Shown piece by piece: positions 1-6,422 of a DNA stretch of 22,508 nucleotides (positions are counted from its first letter, which is position 1; each line of letters begins with the position of its first letter). Origin of the DNA: a virus; IMG/VR virus record IMGVR_UViG_3300047444_000412, positions 1-22,508 of that record, one strand, 5' to 3'. Made by a program: the position numbers and the translations under genes. A model generated the notes under the pieces. That model saw nothing but the letters and a program-made list of their open reading frames with translations. It ran no database searches and was not told the DNA's origin.

Positions 1-110
1 CGTCTGAGTTTTGCACGAACCTGGAAGCGGATCGGATCATCGAGAGCATCGGCGAGGCGACGGCGCAGAAGATGATGAAGGCGCTGATCGACGAGAAGTT
101 GTCGCGCTGA
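1..110 (+). CDS. C-terminal end of probable terminase small subunit (partial)
   Basis: The frame beginning at base 3 stays open to the TGA at 108-110 and gives the last 35 residues of a protein whose start lies outside the window. The visible tail is helical and charged and ends in KALIDEKLSR. The stop shares its final A with the ATG of the large terminase (TGATG), an arrangement typical of translationally coupled phage genes. The call as small terminase (the DNA-recognition subunit that hands DNA to the large subunit) rests only on position directly before the large terminase. No diagnostic motif is visible in this short piece, and another small packaging-module gene is possible. Confidence 0.5.
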   Translation, partial: SEFCTNLEADRIIESIGEATAQKMMKALIDEKLSR

Positions 111-1702
111 TGGCGGGTCGCACGTCGAAGGCGCTCAACACCAGCCATGCGCGGGCGGGCAAGGTGAAGCTGTACGAGCCGCCCGACGATGCGGGGGCGG
201 CGTTCATGGCGAGCGATGCCTTCGTGCGGGGGATTCGCGGACCCTTCGGCAGCGGCAAGTCAGTGCTGTGCGTGCATACGCTGCTGATGTACTCGCAGCT
301 GCAGCGGCCATGGCTCAATCCCAATGGCGAGATGGTGCGCCAGACGCGCTGGGCGGTAGTCCGCAACACGTTTCCCGAGCTCAAGCTCACAACGGTCAAG
401 ACGTGGCTCGAGTGGGTGCCCGAGAGCCTGGGTCCGTTCCTGCGGAGCGCGCCCTACACGCATCACCTGATGTACCAGCTGCCCGACAAGACGTTCGTGG
501 ACTGCGAGGTGATCTTCCTCGCGCTCGACCGGCCGGCCGACGTGGCGAAGCTGTTGTCGATGGACCTCACCGGGGCGTGGATCAACGAGGCGCGGGAGAC
601 CGACAAGGACATCGTCGACGGGCTGACGGCGCGTGTGAACCGCTATCCGTCGCCCGACCAGGGCGGGCCGAGCTGGTCTGGCATCCTGATGGACACCAAC
701 GCGCCGCCGGAGGACCACTGGTGGGCGGTGATGAGTGGCGAGGTGCAGCCGCCCGACTGGCTGAGCGAGGAAGAGAGAAGGCTGCTGATCAAGCCGAAGA
801 ACTGGGAGTTCTTCACCCAGGAGCCGGCGATGCTCGAGATCAAGGGCGAGGACGGCCATGTGCTGAGCTACGCGATGAACCCGAATCGGGCCAATCAGGC
901 GTTGCCGGACAAGTACTATCTCAACATGCTGCCGGGCAAGTCGCGGACGTGGATCAACATTTACGTTCTCAATCGGTACGGCCAGATGCTCGAGGGCAAG
1001 CCGGTCTACCCCGAATGGTCGGATGAGATCCACATTGCGAGCGAGCGGCTGGAGCCGCGCCCGAGCCATTCGATCACGGTGGGCGCCGACTTCGGCCGCA
1101 CGCCCGCGGCGGCGTTCACCCAGGAGATCGACGGCCGCACGATCGTGTTCCACGAGCTCGTGCTGAGCGGCGTGTCGACGCAGACCTTCGCCAGCCTGCT
1201 CAAGAGAGAGATCACCCGGCGCGGCTGGCACGGCTACACCTTCCGCTTCTTCGGCGATCCCTCGGGCGACGACATGGCGCAGACCCGCGACGAGACCTCC
1301 ATGCAGATCATGCGGGCGGCGGGGCTGAAGTTCGTCGGCGCGCCAACCAATGACCCGCAAATCAGGATCGAGGCGACGGCGGCGCTGCTGACCAAGATGA
1401 CGCCCAAGGGCCCGGCCTTCCTGGTGAGCCCGCATTGCAAGAACCTGATCGCTGGCTTCCGCGGCGGCTATCAGTTCAAGGAAGTGGCCGGCAGCCATGG
1501 CCGGCTGCACGAGACCAAGCCGTACAAGAACCGTCACAGCCACGTTCACGACGGGCTGCAGTACGCGATCGTCGGCTCGGGCGCGTGGACGCCGGTGATC
1601 CGCGGCACCAAGCCCTACAGGTCGGTGACGGTGAGCCGCATCGGCAACCCCTTCACCAGGCAGGCCCAGAGAGCGGGCACCGGCCGGTGGGCCAACCGCT
1701 AG
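110..1702 (+). CDS. terL: Terminase large subunit (packaging ATPase/nuclease)
   Basis: This 530-residue protein is the motor that pumps DNA into the procapsid through the portal and cuts it. An N-terminal ATPase domain carries a Walker A loop GPFGSGKS at about residues 44-51, a Walker B-like segment GAWINEAR near 155-162 with a putative catalytic E160, and a coupling-type motif MDTNAPPEDHW near 194-204. The C-terminal RNase H-like nuclease domain shows the expected spaced acidic residues: D327 in GADFGR, D383 in FGDPSGDD and D481 in HVHDGLQYA. I chose the ATG at 110 because it overlaps the upstream stop; an in-frame ATG at 11 would add 33 low-complexity charged residues that lie inside the preceding gene. 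There is no strong Shine-Dalgarno, which agrees with coupled translation. Length is ordinary for the family. Confidence 0.95.
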   Translation: MAGRTSKALNTSHARAGKVKLYEPPDDAGAAFMASDAFVRGIRGPFGSGKSVLCVHTLLMYSQLQRPWLNPNGEMVRQTRWAVVRNTFPELKLTTVKTWLEWVPESLGPFLRSAPYTHHLMYQLPDKTFVDCEVIFLALDRPADVAKLLSMDLTGAWINEARETDKDIVDGLTARVNRYPSPDQGGPSWSGILMDTNAPPEDHWWAVMSGEVQPPDWLSEEERRLLIKPKNWEFFTQEPAMLEIKGEDGHVLSYAMNPNRANQALPDKYYLNMLPGKSRTWINIYVLNRYGQMLEGKPVYPEWSDEIHIASERLEPRPSHSITVGADFGRTPAAAFTQEIDGRTIVFHELVLSGVSTQTFASLLKREITRRGWHGYTFRFFGDPSGDDMAQTRDETSMQIMRAAGLKFVGAPTNDPQIRIEATAALLTKMTPKGPAFLVSPHCKNLIAGFRGGYQFKEVAGSHGRLHETKPYKNRHSHVHDGLQYAIVGSGAWTPVIRGTKPYRSVTVSRIGNPFTRQAQRAGTGRWANR

Positions 1703-2224
1703 ATGCCGCAGTTCAGCCAGGCCGAGCCGTCGTGGACGCCCTGGGTGGGCCGCTGGCAGGTCTGTTTCATCCCGGCCCCGCTGCACTGGATCACCTCGGC
1801 GCTGCGCCGGAATCGGGCGCCTTTCCAGCACTGTTTTCTGCTGCAGCCGGTCGGCGACGGCGACCACTGGCTGATGGCCGAGTGGACCTTCCGCAGCTAC
1901 GGCGTCACGATCGTCGATCGGCCGACCGCGGCCCGATTGCACCGCATCGTACAATCGCGGGGCGCCATGCTCGAGTTCTGGGGCTCAGAACAGGTGCCCC
2001 AACCCTCTCTTTTTTGGGCCTTCAGGCCGAAAACGTGCGTTACGTTCGTCCGCTCCGTGCTGGGGCTCAGGCCCAAGACCTTTGTGTGGACTTGCGAGCA
2101 GCTGTGGTACGAATTGCTCGACCTCGGCGCCGTTGCGCTGATAGATCCCCCTCACAGGAGGCCGGCATGTCCCTTGGCGGTGGCGGAGAATCCAAAGCAC
2201 AGTCCGATATGTTCTGGGAGATGA
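1703..2224 (+). CDS. Hypothetical phage protein, possible permuted papain-like fold
   Basis: This 173-residue, Trp- and Cys-rich protein starts on the base after the terminase stop (TAG-ATG). I do not recognise a named family with certainty. A histidine followed by a hydrophobic strand (FQHCFLL, H43), then WLMAEW with E60, then KTCVTFVRSVLGL (C112) followed by TCEQLWYELL resembles the order His-Glu-Cys of circularly permuted papain-like (YiiX/NlpC-P60-like) proteins. There the cysteine begins a helix and a T-x-x-x-L helix follows. That fold call is inference. The last 19 residues overlap the next gene in another frame and look unstructured. An unusual T-run (TCTCTTTTTT, 2006-2015) sits just before the cysteine motif. 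No Shine-Dalgarno is obvious, so coupling to terL is likely. Being a real gene is well supported by position and spacing; its function is not. Confidence 0.7.
   Translation: MPQFSQAEPSWTPWVGRWQVCFIPAPLHWITSALRRNRAPFQHCFLLQPVGDGDHWLMAEWTFRSYGVTIVDRPTAARLHRIVQSRGAMLEFWGSEQVPQPSLFWAFRPKTCVTFVRSVLGLRPKTFVWTCEQLWYELLDLGAVALIDPPHRRPACPLAVAENPKHSPICSGR
2156..2161 (+). promoter_or_regulatory. Strong Shine-Dalgarno AGGAGG
   Basis: A perfect AGGAGG lies 5 bases before the ATG at 2167. It fixes the start of the small gene preceding the portal even though that start lies 58 bases inside the upstream open frame. Most other junctions in this window lack so strong a site and rely on overlap. Confidence 0.8.
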
Positions 2225-2433
2225 AGAAGCAGATGGACGACGCTCGCATGGCCAACGAGATCGCCCAGTCCAAGATCGACGTCCAGAACAAGGCCGCGGC
2301 CGACGCCGCCGACCTCAAGCGCAAGACCAGCTACTCGACGGCGGGCATCGCGGCACTCGCCACGGCGGGCTACGCCGGCTACTCGACGACCGCCCGCCCG
2401 CTCGGCGGCCAGTCGGCCCCGCTCGGCGCCTGA
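2167..2433 (+). CDS. Small hypothetical protein upstream of portal
   Basis: This 88-residue protein is placed by the perfect AGGAGG 5 bases before its ATG and by its stop, which shares one base with the portal start (TGATG). Residues 8-55 are strongly helical, rich in K, D, Q and A (for example KKQMDDARMANEIAQSK), and could form a coiled coil. The C-terminal part has an alanine/glycine-rich stretch (TAGIAALATAGYAGY) and a flexible tail ending in PLGA. Small proteins of this type are common just before portal genes in podoviruses, but I cannot name a function. Its position suggests a role in connector assembly or packaging; that is inference only. Confidence 0.75.
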   Translation: MSLGGGGESKAQSDMFWEMKKQMDDARMANEIAQSKIDVQNKAAADAADLKRKTSYSTAGIAALATAGYAGYSTTARPLGGQSAPLGA

Positions 2434-4190
2434 TGGCGCGCCGGCCCAACCTGCAGCGCCAGCAGCAGCGCGAGCTCACCATGCCGTCGCCGCGCTACAG
2501 CGGCTCGGCCAAGCAGAGCTCCACGGCCGTCGAGCCGATGAACGCGCAGCAGCGTTTCCAGATGGGCGACACGGCCGGCACGATCGCGCCGAAGAAGCCG
2601 AACGCCGACACCAAAAAGACCTACGACAAGCTCTATGCCGAGGCCAATCGCGGGCGCGATCCGTGGATCCAGCTGTGGCAGGAGATCTACAACTACACGC
2701 TGCCGCAGCGCGAGCACTTCTATCAGAAAACGCCGGGCCAGCAGCGCACCGACCTGATCTTCGACGAGACCGCCGTGACCGGCGTGCCGCGCTTCGCCAG
2801 CCGCATGACCTCCGGCTTCTTCCCGCAGTACGGCGAGATCTTCTCGCTGGCCTATGGCCCTGAGAGCCCGCGTCATCTCAACAACCCGCAGGGCCTCCTG
2901 AAGCTCGAGCTGCTGACGCAGATGATCCATCGTTCGTGGCAGCAGTCGAACTTCGCCGCCGAAGTCAGTGAAAGCATGATCGACCTCGGGATCGGCACCG
3001 CCAACGTCTGCCTCGAGGCCGGCGACTTTCCGGGTGACGTCGTGTTCTCGGCCGTGCCGCCGACCCACATCGCCATCCTGCGCGGCCGCGGCGACACGAT
3101 CCGTGGCTGGTTCACCTGGTCGGAGATGGCGCTCGAGGACATCTACCAGCAATGGCCCAAGGGCGACTACGACGACCAGTTCAGGAACCGGCTCAAGAGC
3201 GATCCGCGGGGAAAAGAGAAAGTGGTTCGGGGCGTCTGGGAGTGCGGCACCATCGTGAACCCGGAATGGGTCTCGGTGGTGTGCTGCGCCGGCGCCGCCA
3301 ACAAGCTGATCGTCGAGGAGCGCCTGCGCGGCGCGGGCGCCTGTCCGTGGTCGACCTGCCGGTGGAGCAAGACCGGCATGGACGCCTGGGGCCGCGGCCC
3401 GCTGCAGCTCATCATGCCGGCGGTCAAGACGGCGAATCTCACGGTGCAGCTGGTGCTGGAGAACGCCGAGCTCGCGCTGGGCGGCGTCTGGGTCTATGAC
3501 GACGACGGGGTGTTCAACCCCGACAACATCATCCTGCAGCCGGGCACCTTCATTCCCAAGAGCGCCGGCAGCACGGTGGCGCCGCTCACTTCGGCCGCCA
3601 AGTTCGACGTCAGCCAGCTGGTGCTGGCCGACATGCGGACCAACATCAAGAAGGGCCTGTTCATCGACGAGATGGACACGCCGGGCAAGACGCCGCGCTC
3701 GGCCTACGAGGTGCAGAACCGCATCGCCGAGACCGCCCGCGACCTCAGCGCCCCGGGCGCCCGCATCACCAAGGAACTGCTGGTGCCGTGGGTCAACCGG
3801 ACCATCTACATCTTCGAGAAGCAGGGCATCCTCGAGAGCCTCGGCATGAGGGTGGACGGCAAGCAGCTCAAGCTCGACGTGAAGAGCCCCTTCCTGCGCG
3901 GGCAGGACCAGATCCAGATGAACGACATGATGCAGTTCGCCGGCCAGGTGAACGCGATCTTCGGCGCCGGCACGTCGGCGCTGCTGATGAAGCGCCAGAC
4001 CGCGGTGCCCGAGATGGCCCGGCGCAACGGGGTCTCTCTTTCCTTCCTCAACAGCGACGAGGAAGTGGCCGCGATCCTCGCCAAGGGCGCGCAGGGCGCC
4101 GGCCAGGCCCAGATGGCGGGCGGCCAGGCGCCGGGCAGCGGCGATCCGACCGCGGTTTTCGATAGTCTCGTCAATGCGACCAAGCAATGA
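2433..4190 (+). CDS. Portal (head-to-tail connector) protein
   Basis: This 585-residue protein is expected to form the dodecameric ring at the tail vertex through which terminase loads DNA and to which the tail attaches. Family resemblance to podovirus head-tail connectors is seen in the N-terminal helical segment (DKLYAEANRGRDPWIQLWQ), the motif TDLIFDETAV..VPRFASRMTSGFFP near residues 109-131, and the later ETARDLSAPGARITKEL helix typical of the clip/stem region. Residues 1-50 look disordered. The start at 2433 overlaps the preceding stop by one base; a later ATG at 2481 would remove 16 basic, Gln-rich residues and cannot be excluded. The C-terminus is Gln/Gly/Ala rich. An AAAAGAGAAA run at 3212-3221 (GGA AAA GAG AAA) and TCTCTTT at 4035-4041 are atypical codon clusters in this gene. 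Confidence 0.93.
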   Translation: MARRPNLQRQQQRELTMPSPRYSGSAKQSSTAVEPMNAQQRFQMGDTAGTIAPKKPNADTKKTYDKLYAEANRGRDPWIQLWQEIYNYTLPQREHFYQKTPGQQRTDLIFDETAVTGVPRFASRMTSGFFPQYGEIFSLAYGPESPRHLNNPQGLLKLELLTQMIHRSWQQSNFAAEVSESMIDLGIGTANVCLEAGDFPGDVVFSAVPPTHIAILRGRGDTIRGWFTWSEMALEDIYQQWPKGDYDDQFRNRLKSDPRGKEKVVRGVWECGTIVNPEWVSVVCCAGAANKLIVEERLRGAGACPWSTCRWSKTGMDAWGRGPLQLIMPAVKTANLTVQLVLENAELALGGVWVYDDDGVFNPDNIILQPGTFIPKSAGSTVAPLTSAAKFDVSQLVLADMRTNIKKGLFIDEMDTPGKTPRSAYEVQNRIAETARDLSAPGARITKELLVPWVNRTIYIFEKQGILESLGMRVDGKQLKLDVKSPFLRGQDQIQMNDMMQFAGQVNAIFGAGTSALLMKRQTAVPEMARRNGVSLSFLNSDEEVAAILAKGAQGAGQAQMAGGQAPGSGDPTAVFDSLVNATKQ

Positions 4191-4474
4191 GCGCACGTGC
4201 ACGGGTTCAGGGCGGCCTCCGCGAGCAGATCCAGCGGCCGCAGTCGCTGGACGGCCGGGAGTACAAGCCGGAGATGGAGGAGGAGCTCAACAAGCTGTTC
4301 TGGAGGGTGTTCAAGGAGGACGACGGCCAGAAGATCCTCAGCTACCTCAAGAACCTGACCATCAACGTGAGCTTCGACCACACGATCACGCCCGAGCAGC
4401 TGCTCCACTTCGAGGGCCGGCGCTGGATCGTGAGTTTGATGCTCAAGCGTTTTCAAACTGGAGAAAAAACATGA
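4187..4474 (+). CDS. Bbp19-like small phage protein
   Basis: This 95-residue protein starts inside the portal stop (ATGA). Its core, EEELNKLFWRVFKEDDGQK then a YLKNLT segment and FEGRRWIVSLMLKRF, matches what I know of small podovirus proteins related to Bordetella phage Bbp19. These have a helix ending in F...DGQ.(V/I)L..L, then a (G)RR..V..(I/L) helix. Such genes sit next to the portal in many podoviruses; their biochemical role is unknown to me. The family assignment is from memory of the pattern and should be treated as moderate. Its stop overlaps the next start (ATGA), so it belongs to the same coupled chain. The first 25 residues are basic and probably flexible. Confidence 0.72.
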   Translation: MSARARVQGGLREQIQRPQSLDGREYKPEMEEELNKLFWRVFKEDDGQKILSYLKNLTINVSFDHTITPEQLLHFEGRRWIVSLMLKRFQTGEKT

Positions 4475-4743
4475 GCGAACGGCCTGCAGCGATCGAGCGC
4501 GACATCCACGTTGTCATTTCCGGCAGCGCCCAGCGCCACATCCGCTTTTCCTTCAACCCGTCGAATCTCGACGAGGTCGCCGAGATCAAGACGTTGAGCG
4601 GCGCGCTCATAACCCGCCTCGAGGGCCTGATGCACAAGACGATCGAGCGCGACGAGCTCGCCCAGGACGCGATCAAGCTGGTGCGGGCGGCCTCGATGGC
4701 CGCCGTGCTGGCGGCAACTGCAGAAGTACCCAAGAAAGAGTAA
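4471..4743 (+). CDS. Candidate Acb2/Tad1-type hairpin-domain protein
   Basis: This 90-residue protein is preceded by GGAG at 4460-4463, 7 bases before the ATG, and overlaps the upstream stop (ATGA). Residues 23-52 read RHIRFSFNPSNLDEVAEIK then LSGALITRLEGL, followed after a short linker by ELAQDAIKLVRAASMAAVLAAT (about 62-83). This two-helix plan, with an N-P-S...(V)..IK..(A).LI first helix and an A....(E/R).ASM.AV.A second helix, resembles the Acb2/Tad1 hairpin domain. Acb2 proteins sequester cyclic oligonucleotide signals of CBASS and Thoeris defence. The domain also occurs in uncharacterised phage proteins within structural operons. The resemblance is from recall, not a search; a virion or assembly role is the alternative. 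A gene is very likely real here; sponge activity is unproven. Confidence 0.55.
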   Translation: MSERPAAIERDIHVVISGSAQRHIRFSFNPSNLDEVAEIKTLSGALITRLEGLMHKTIERDELAQDAIKLVRAASMAAVLAATAEVPKKE

Positions 4744-4768
4744 TAGTTCAGGGGTAAATCCTGTTTTC

Positions 4769-4773
4769 GGAGG
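4769..4773 (+). promoter_or_regulatory. Strong Shine-Dalgarno GGAGG
   Basis: GGAGG lies 5 bases before the ATG at 4779 and favours that start over the in-frame ATG at 4803, which has no such site. The preceding 35-base gap (4744-4778) is one of the few non-overlapping junctions in the head module. Confidence 0.75.
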
Positions 4774-4778
4774 CGATC

Positions 4779-5297
4779 ATGCACCTGCGCGGCAGACTGA
4801 CGATGCAGCCCAAGGGCGGCCCGTTCGACAAGGCCAAGGCCAATGCCGGCACCCAGGGCAAGTTCCTCGACACCGGCCTGGGCGCCGGCGCCGACGGCAT
4901 CCGCTCGGGCAGCTCGAGCTCGGGCCAGCATCCGGCGGAAAAGGGCATCGGCACCTCGGGCAAGGGCGAGAGTGGCGCGATCGGCGCTCGTGGCGGCGGC
5001 AACAGTGCCGGCCTGCACGCAAAAGAGAAAATCGCCTCCGGCGCCAAGGGACCGGGCGGCCAGAGCCAGGGCGCCGCGCAGTTCGGCGGGATGCGCCATC
5101 GCGGGCCGATGAAGAAGATGGGCGAGAGCGGCGCTGCCAGCCTCGTCATCTCCAAGGACGTCAAGAACAGCGCCAACGCGAGCCGCAACATGGGCCTCTA
5201 TGCCGGCGAGCAGCCCAGCCTGCGCCTCGATCCGAGCCAGCCGATCGGCGCGCTGCAGCGCCAGCTCAACTACAGCCAGCAGATGTTCCGCAAGTAG
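4779..5297 (+). CDS. Glycine-rich hypothetical protein
   Basis: This 172-residue basic protein is rich in Gly, Ser, Ala and Lys and probably mostly disordered over residues 10-115. The C-terminal third is more ordered in character (SLVISKDVKNSANASRN, then RLDPSQPIGALQRQLNYSQQ), suggesting a short docking segment. I do not recognise a family. Its position between the small head genes and the scaffold, and its strong GGAGG ribosome site, point to abundant expression in the head-assembly phase, perhaps as a minor structural or assembly factor; that is inference. The segment GCA AAA GAG AAA ATC at 5019-5033 departs from the AAG-dominated lysine usage of neighbouring genes. A gap of 9 bases carrying AGGAGAGG separates it from the scaffold start. 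Confidence 0.75.
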   Translation: MHLRGRLTMQPKGGPFDKAKANAGTQGKFLDTGLGAGADGIRSGSSSSGQHPAEKGIGTSGKGESGAIGARGGGNSAGLHAKEKIASGAKGPGGQSQGAAQFGGMRHRGPMKKMGESGAASLVISKDVKNSANASRNMGLYAGEQPSLRLDPSQPIGALQRQLNYSQQMFRK

Positions 5298-5303
5298 GAG
5301 AGG
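5296..5303 (+). promoter_or_regulatory. Shine-Dalgarno AGGAGAGG for scaffold gene
   Basis: The purine tract AGGAGAGG begins within the upstream TAG stop and ends 3 bases before the ATG at 5307, its AGGAG core being 6 bases away. It supports 5307 as the scaffold start. Confidence 0.7.
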
Positions 5304-5306
5304 CCG

Positions 5307-6284
5307 ATGTCGTTTCCGTTCAATGGCCCGCCACTCAGGATCTGCCATGCACCCCCCGACGGAGAGGCAGGAGCCGGCGCCGGAGATGGGTCCGGCGCCG
5401 GCGACGGCAATGCCGGCGATGGCAGCCAGTCTGGCTCGCCCGCGGCTGGCGCGTCTAAAGGCGCTGCTGCTGATGGAAAGGGAGCTGGAGATCAGGCTGC
5501 TGGAGGCGGTGACGGCAAGGGAGCAGTCAAGAAGGACGGAGCAGCTGGTGACGGTAAGGCTGGTGCTGGCGATGGCGCTGGCAAGGGCGATCAAGGACCG
5601 AAGATTCCCGACAAGTTCCTCGTCGACGGAAAGCTAGACCAGAACAAGCTGCTGCAAAGCTACAGCGAGCTCGAGCGCGCCCAGTTCCGCCGCCGCGAGG
5701 AAGTCCGCGCCGAAGCGCGCAAGGAGATCGAGGACGAGCTCACCGGCCAGCGGCCGGCGACGCCGGGCGACTACAAGGTGGCCGAGACCTTCAAGATCGG
5801 CGACCGCGAGATCCAGCTCAACACCAAGGACCCGATGCTGGACTGGCTGAAGGAAACGGCGCACCGCTACAACATCCCGAACAGCGAGATCGACGGCATC
5901 ATCCAGGGCTATGTTGGCCAGATGATCGCCGCGGCGCCGGCCTGGTCGGCCGAGGCCGAGCAGCTGGGCGTCAACGCCGATGCGCGCCACGCCCGCGTCG
6001 ACGGCTGGCTCAAGGGCAATCTCAGCAAGGAGAACTACAACACCTTCGCCACCATGCCGGCGACCGCCAGGATGATCAAAGCGGTCGAGGAGCTCATGAC
6101 CGTGGCGGGCTCGCCGCCGGTCAGCGAGGACAAGGCCGAGCTGCCGGGCGAGGTGTTCAGCCGCGACGAGCTCAAGGCCATGATGCGCGATCCGCGCTAC
6201 TCCGGCGTTGGCGGCAAGATCGACCAGGCCTACGTTCACAAGGTCAGGGCCGGCTTCCAGCGGTTGAACAACGGCCGCTCGTAA
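5307..6284 (+). CDS. Capsid assembly scaffolding protein
   Basis: This 325-residue acidic protein is expected to template procapsid assembly inside the head and leave before or during packaging. Two podovirus scaffold signatures are visible: IPDKFLVDGKLDQNKLLQSY followed by SELE near residues 100-123, and the C-terminal block FSRDELKAMMRDPRYSG...DQAYVHKV followed by a GFQRL helix near 284-320, which in this family contacts the capsid protein. Residues 19-98 are a Gly/Ala/Asp/Lys low-complexity stretch with repeated GAGDG and DGKG units, presumably a flexible linker. That stretch uses GGA, GGT, GCT, GAT, TCT and AAA codons far more than the rest of the gene, so it differs in codon use from its own 3' half. 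The gene lies directly before the capsid gene, as is standard for scaffolds. Confidence 0.9.
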   Translation: MSFPFNGPPLRICHAPPDGEAGAGAGDGSGAGDGNAGDGSQSGSPAAGASKGAAADGKGAGDQAAGGGDGKGAVKKDGAAGDGKAGAGDGAGKGDQGPKIPDKFLVDGKLDQNKLLQSYSELERAQFRRREEVRAEARKEIEDELTGQRPATPGDYKVAETFKIGDREIQLNTKDPMLDWLKETAHRYNIPNSEIDGIIQGYVGQMIAAAPAWSAEAEQLGVNADARHARVDGWLKGNLSKENYNTFATMPATARMIKAVEELMTVAGSPPVSEDKAELPGEVFSRDELKAMMRDPRYSGVGGKIDQAYVHKVRAGFQRLNNGRS

Positions 6285-6293
6285 GGCTATAAG
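6264..6293 (+). promoter_or_regulatory. Possible sigma70-type promoter before capsid gene
   Basis: TTGAAC (6264-6269) and TATAAG (6288-6293) are separated by 18 bases, matching 4 of 6 and 5 of 6 positions of the bacterial -35/-10 consensus. The pair spans the scaffold 3' end and the longest leader in the window (6285-6422). AT-rich hexamers are scarce in this DNA, and extra capsid transcription would make sense, but the match is by eye only. Confidence 0.35.
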
Positions 6294-6327
6294 CGAGCCA
6301 CGGCCCCGCTGCATACCTCGGCCCGAG

Positions 6328-6354
6328 CAATGCAATTCCGGTGGAGTTGCATTG
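6328..6354 (+). promoter_or_regulatory. Strong RNA hairpin in capsid leader
   Basis: CAATGCAATTCC (6328-6339) pairs with GGAGTTGCATTG (6343-6354) around a GGT triloop: 12 base pairs, including one U-G wobble at 6336/6346. The outer 8 base pairs are perfect. No T-run follows, so it is not a standard terminator. It lies 68 bases before the capsid ATG, within 6285-6422, where no gene is present. It could stabilise the capsid mRNA 5' end or be a processing site; function is inferred. Confidence 0.7.
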
Positions 6355-6422
6355 TCCGGACAACCTGCTGGCCCGCTCCGGGATGAACCGCCTCACAGGC
6401 TTTTCATTCAACGGAGCATCCG

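Noticed and set aside
11-109. Upstream in-frame ATG at 11 as the terminase start
   Set aside because: It would add 33 charged low-complexity residues that overlap the upstream gene almost completely. The TGATG junction at 108-112 is the more natural start.
4749-4767. Small hairpin CAGGG/TCCTG followed by TTTT, resembling a terminator
   Set aside because: The stem is only 5 pairs with a wobble, the T-run is 4, and it ends one base before the ribosome site of the next gene. It is too weak to call.
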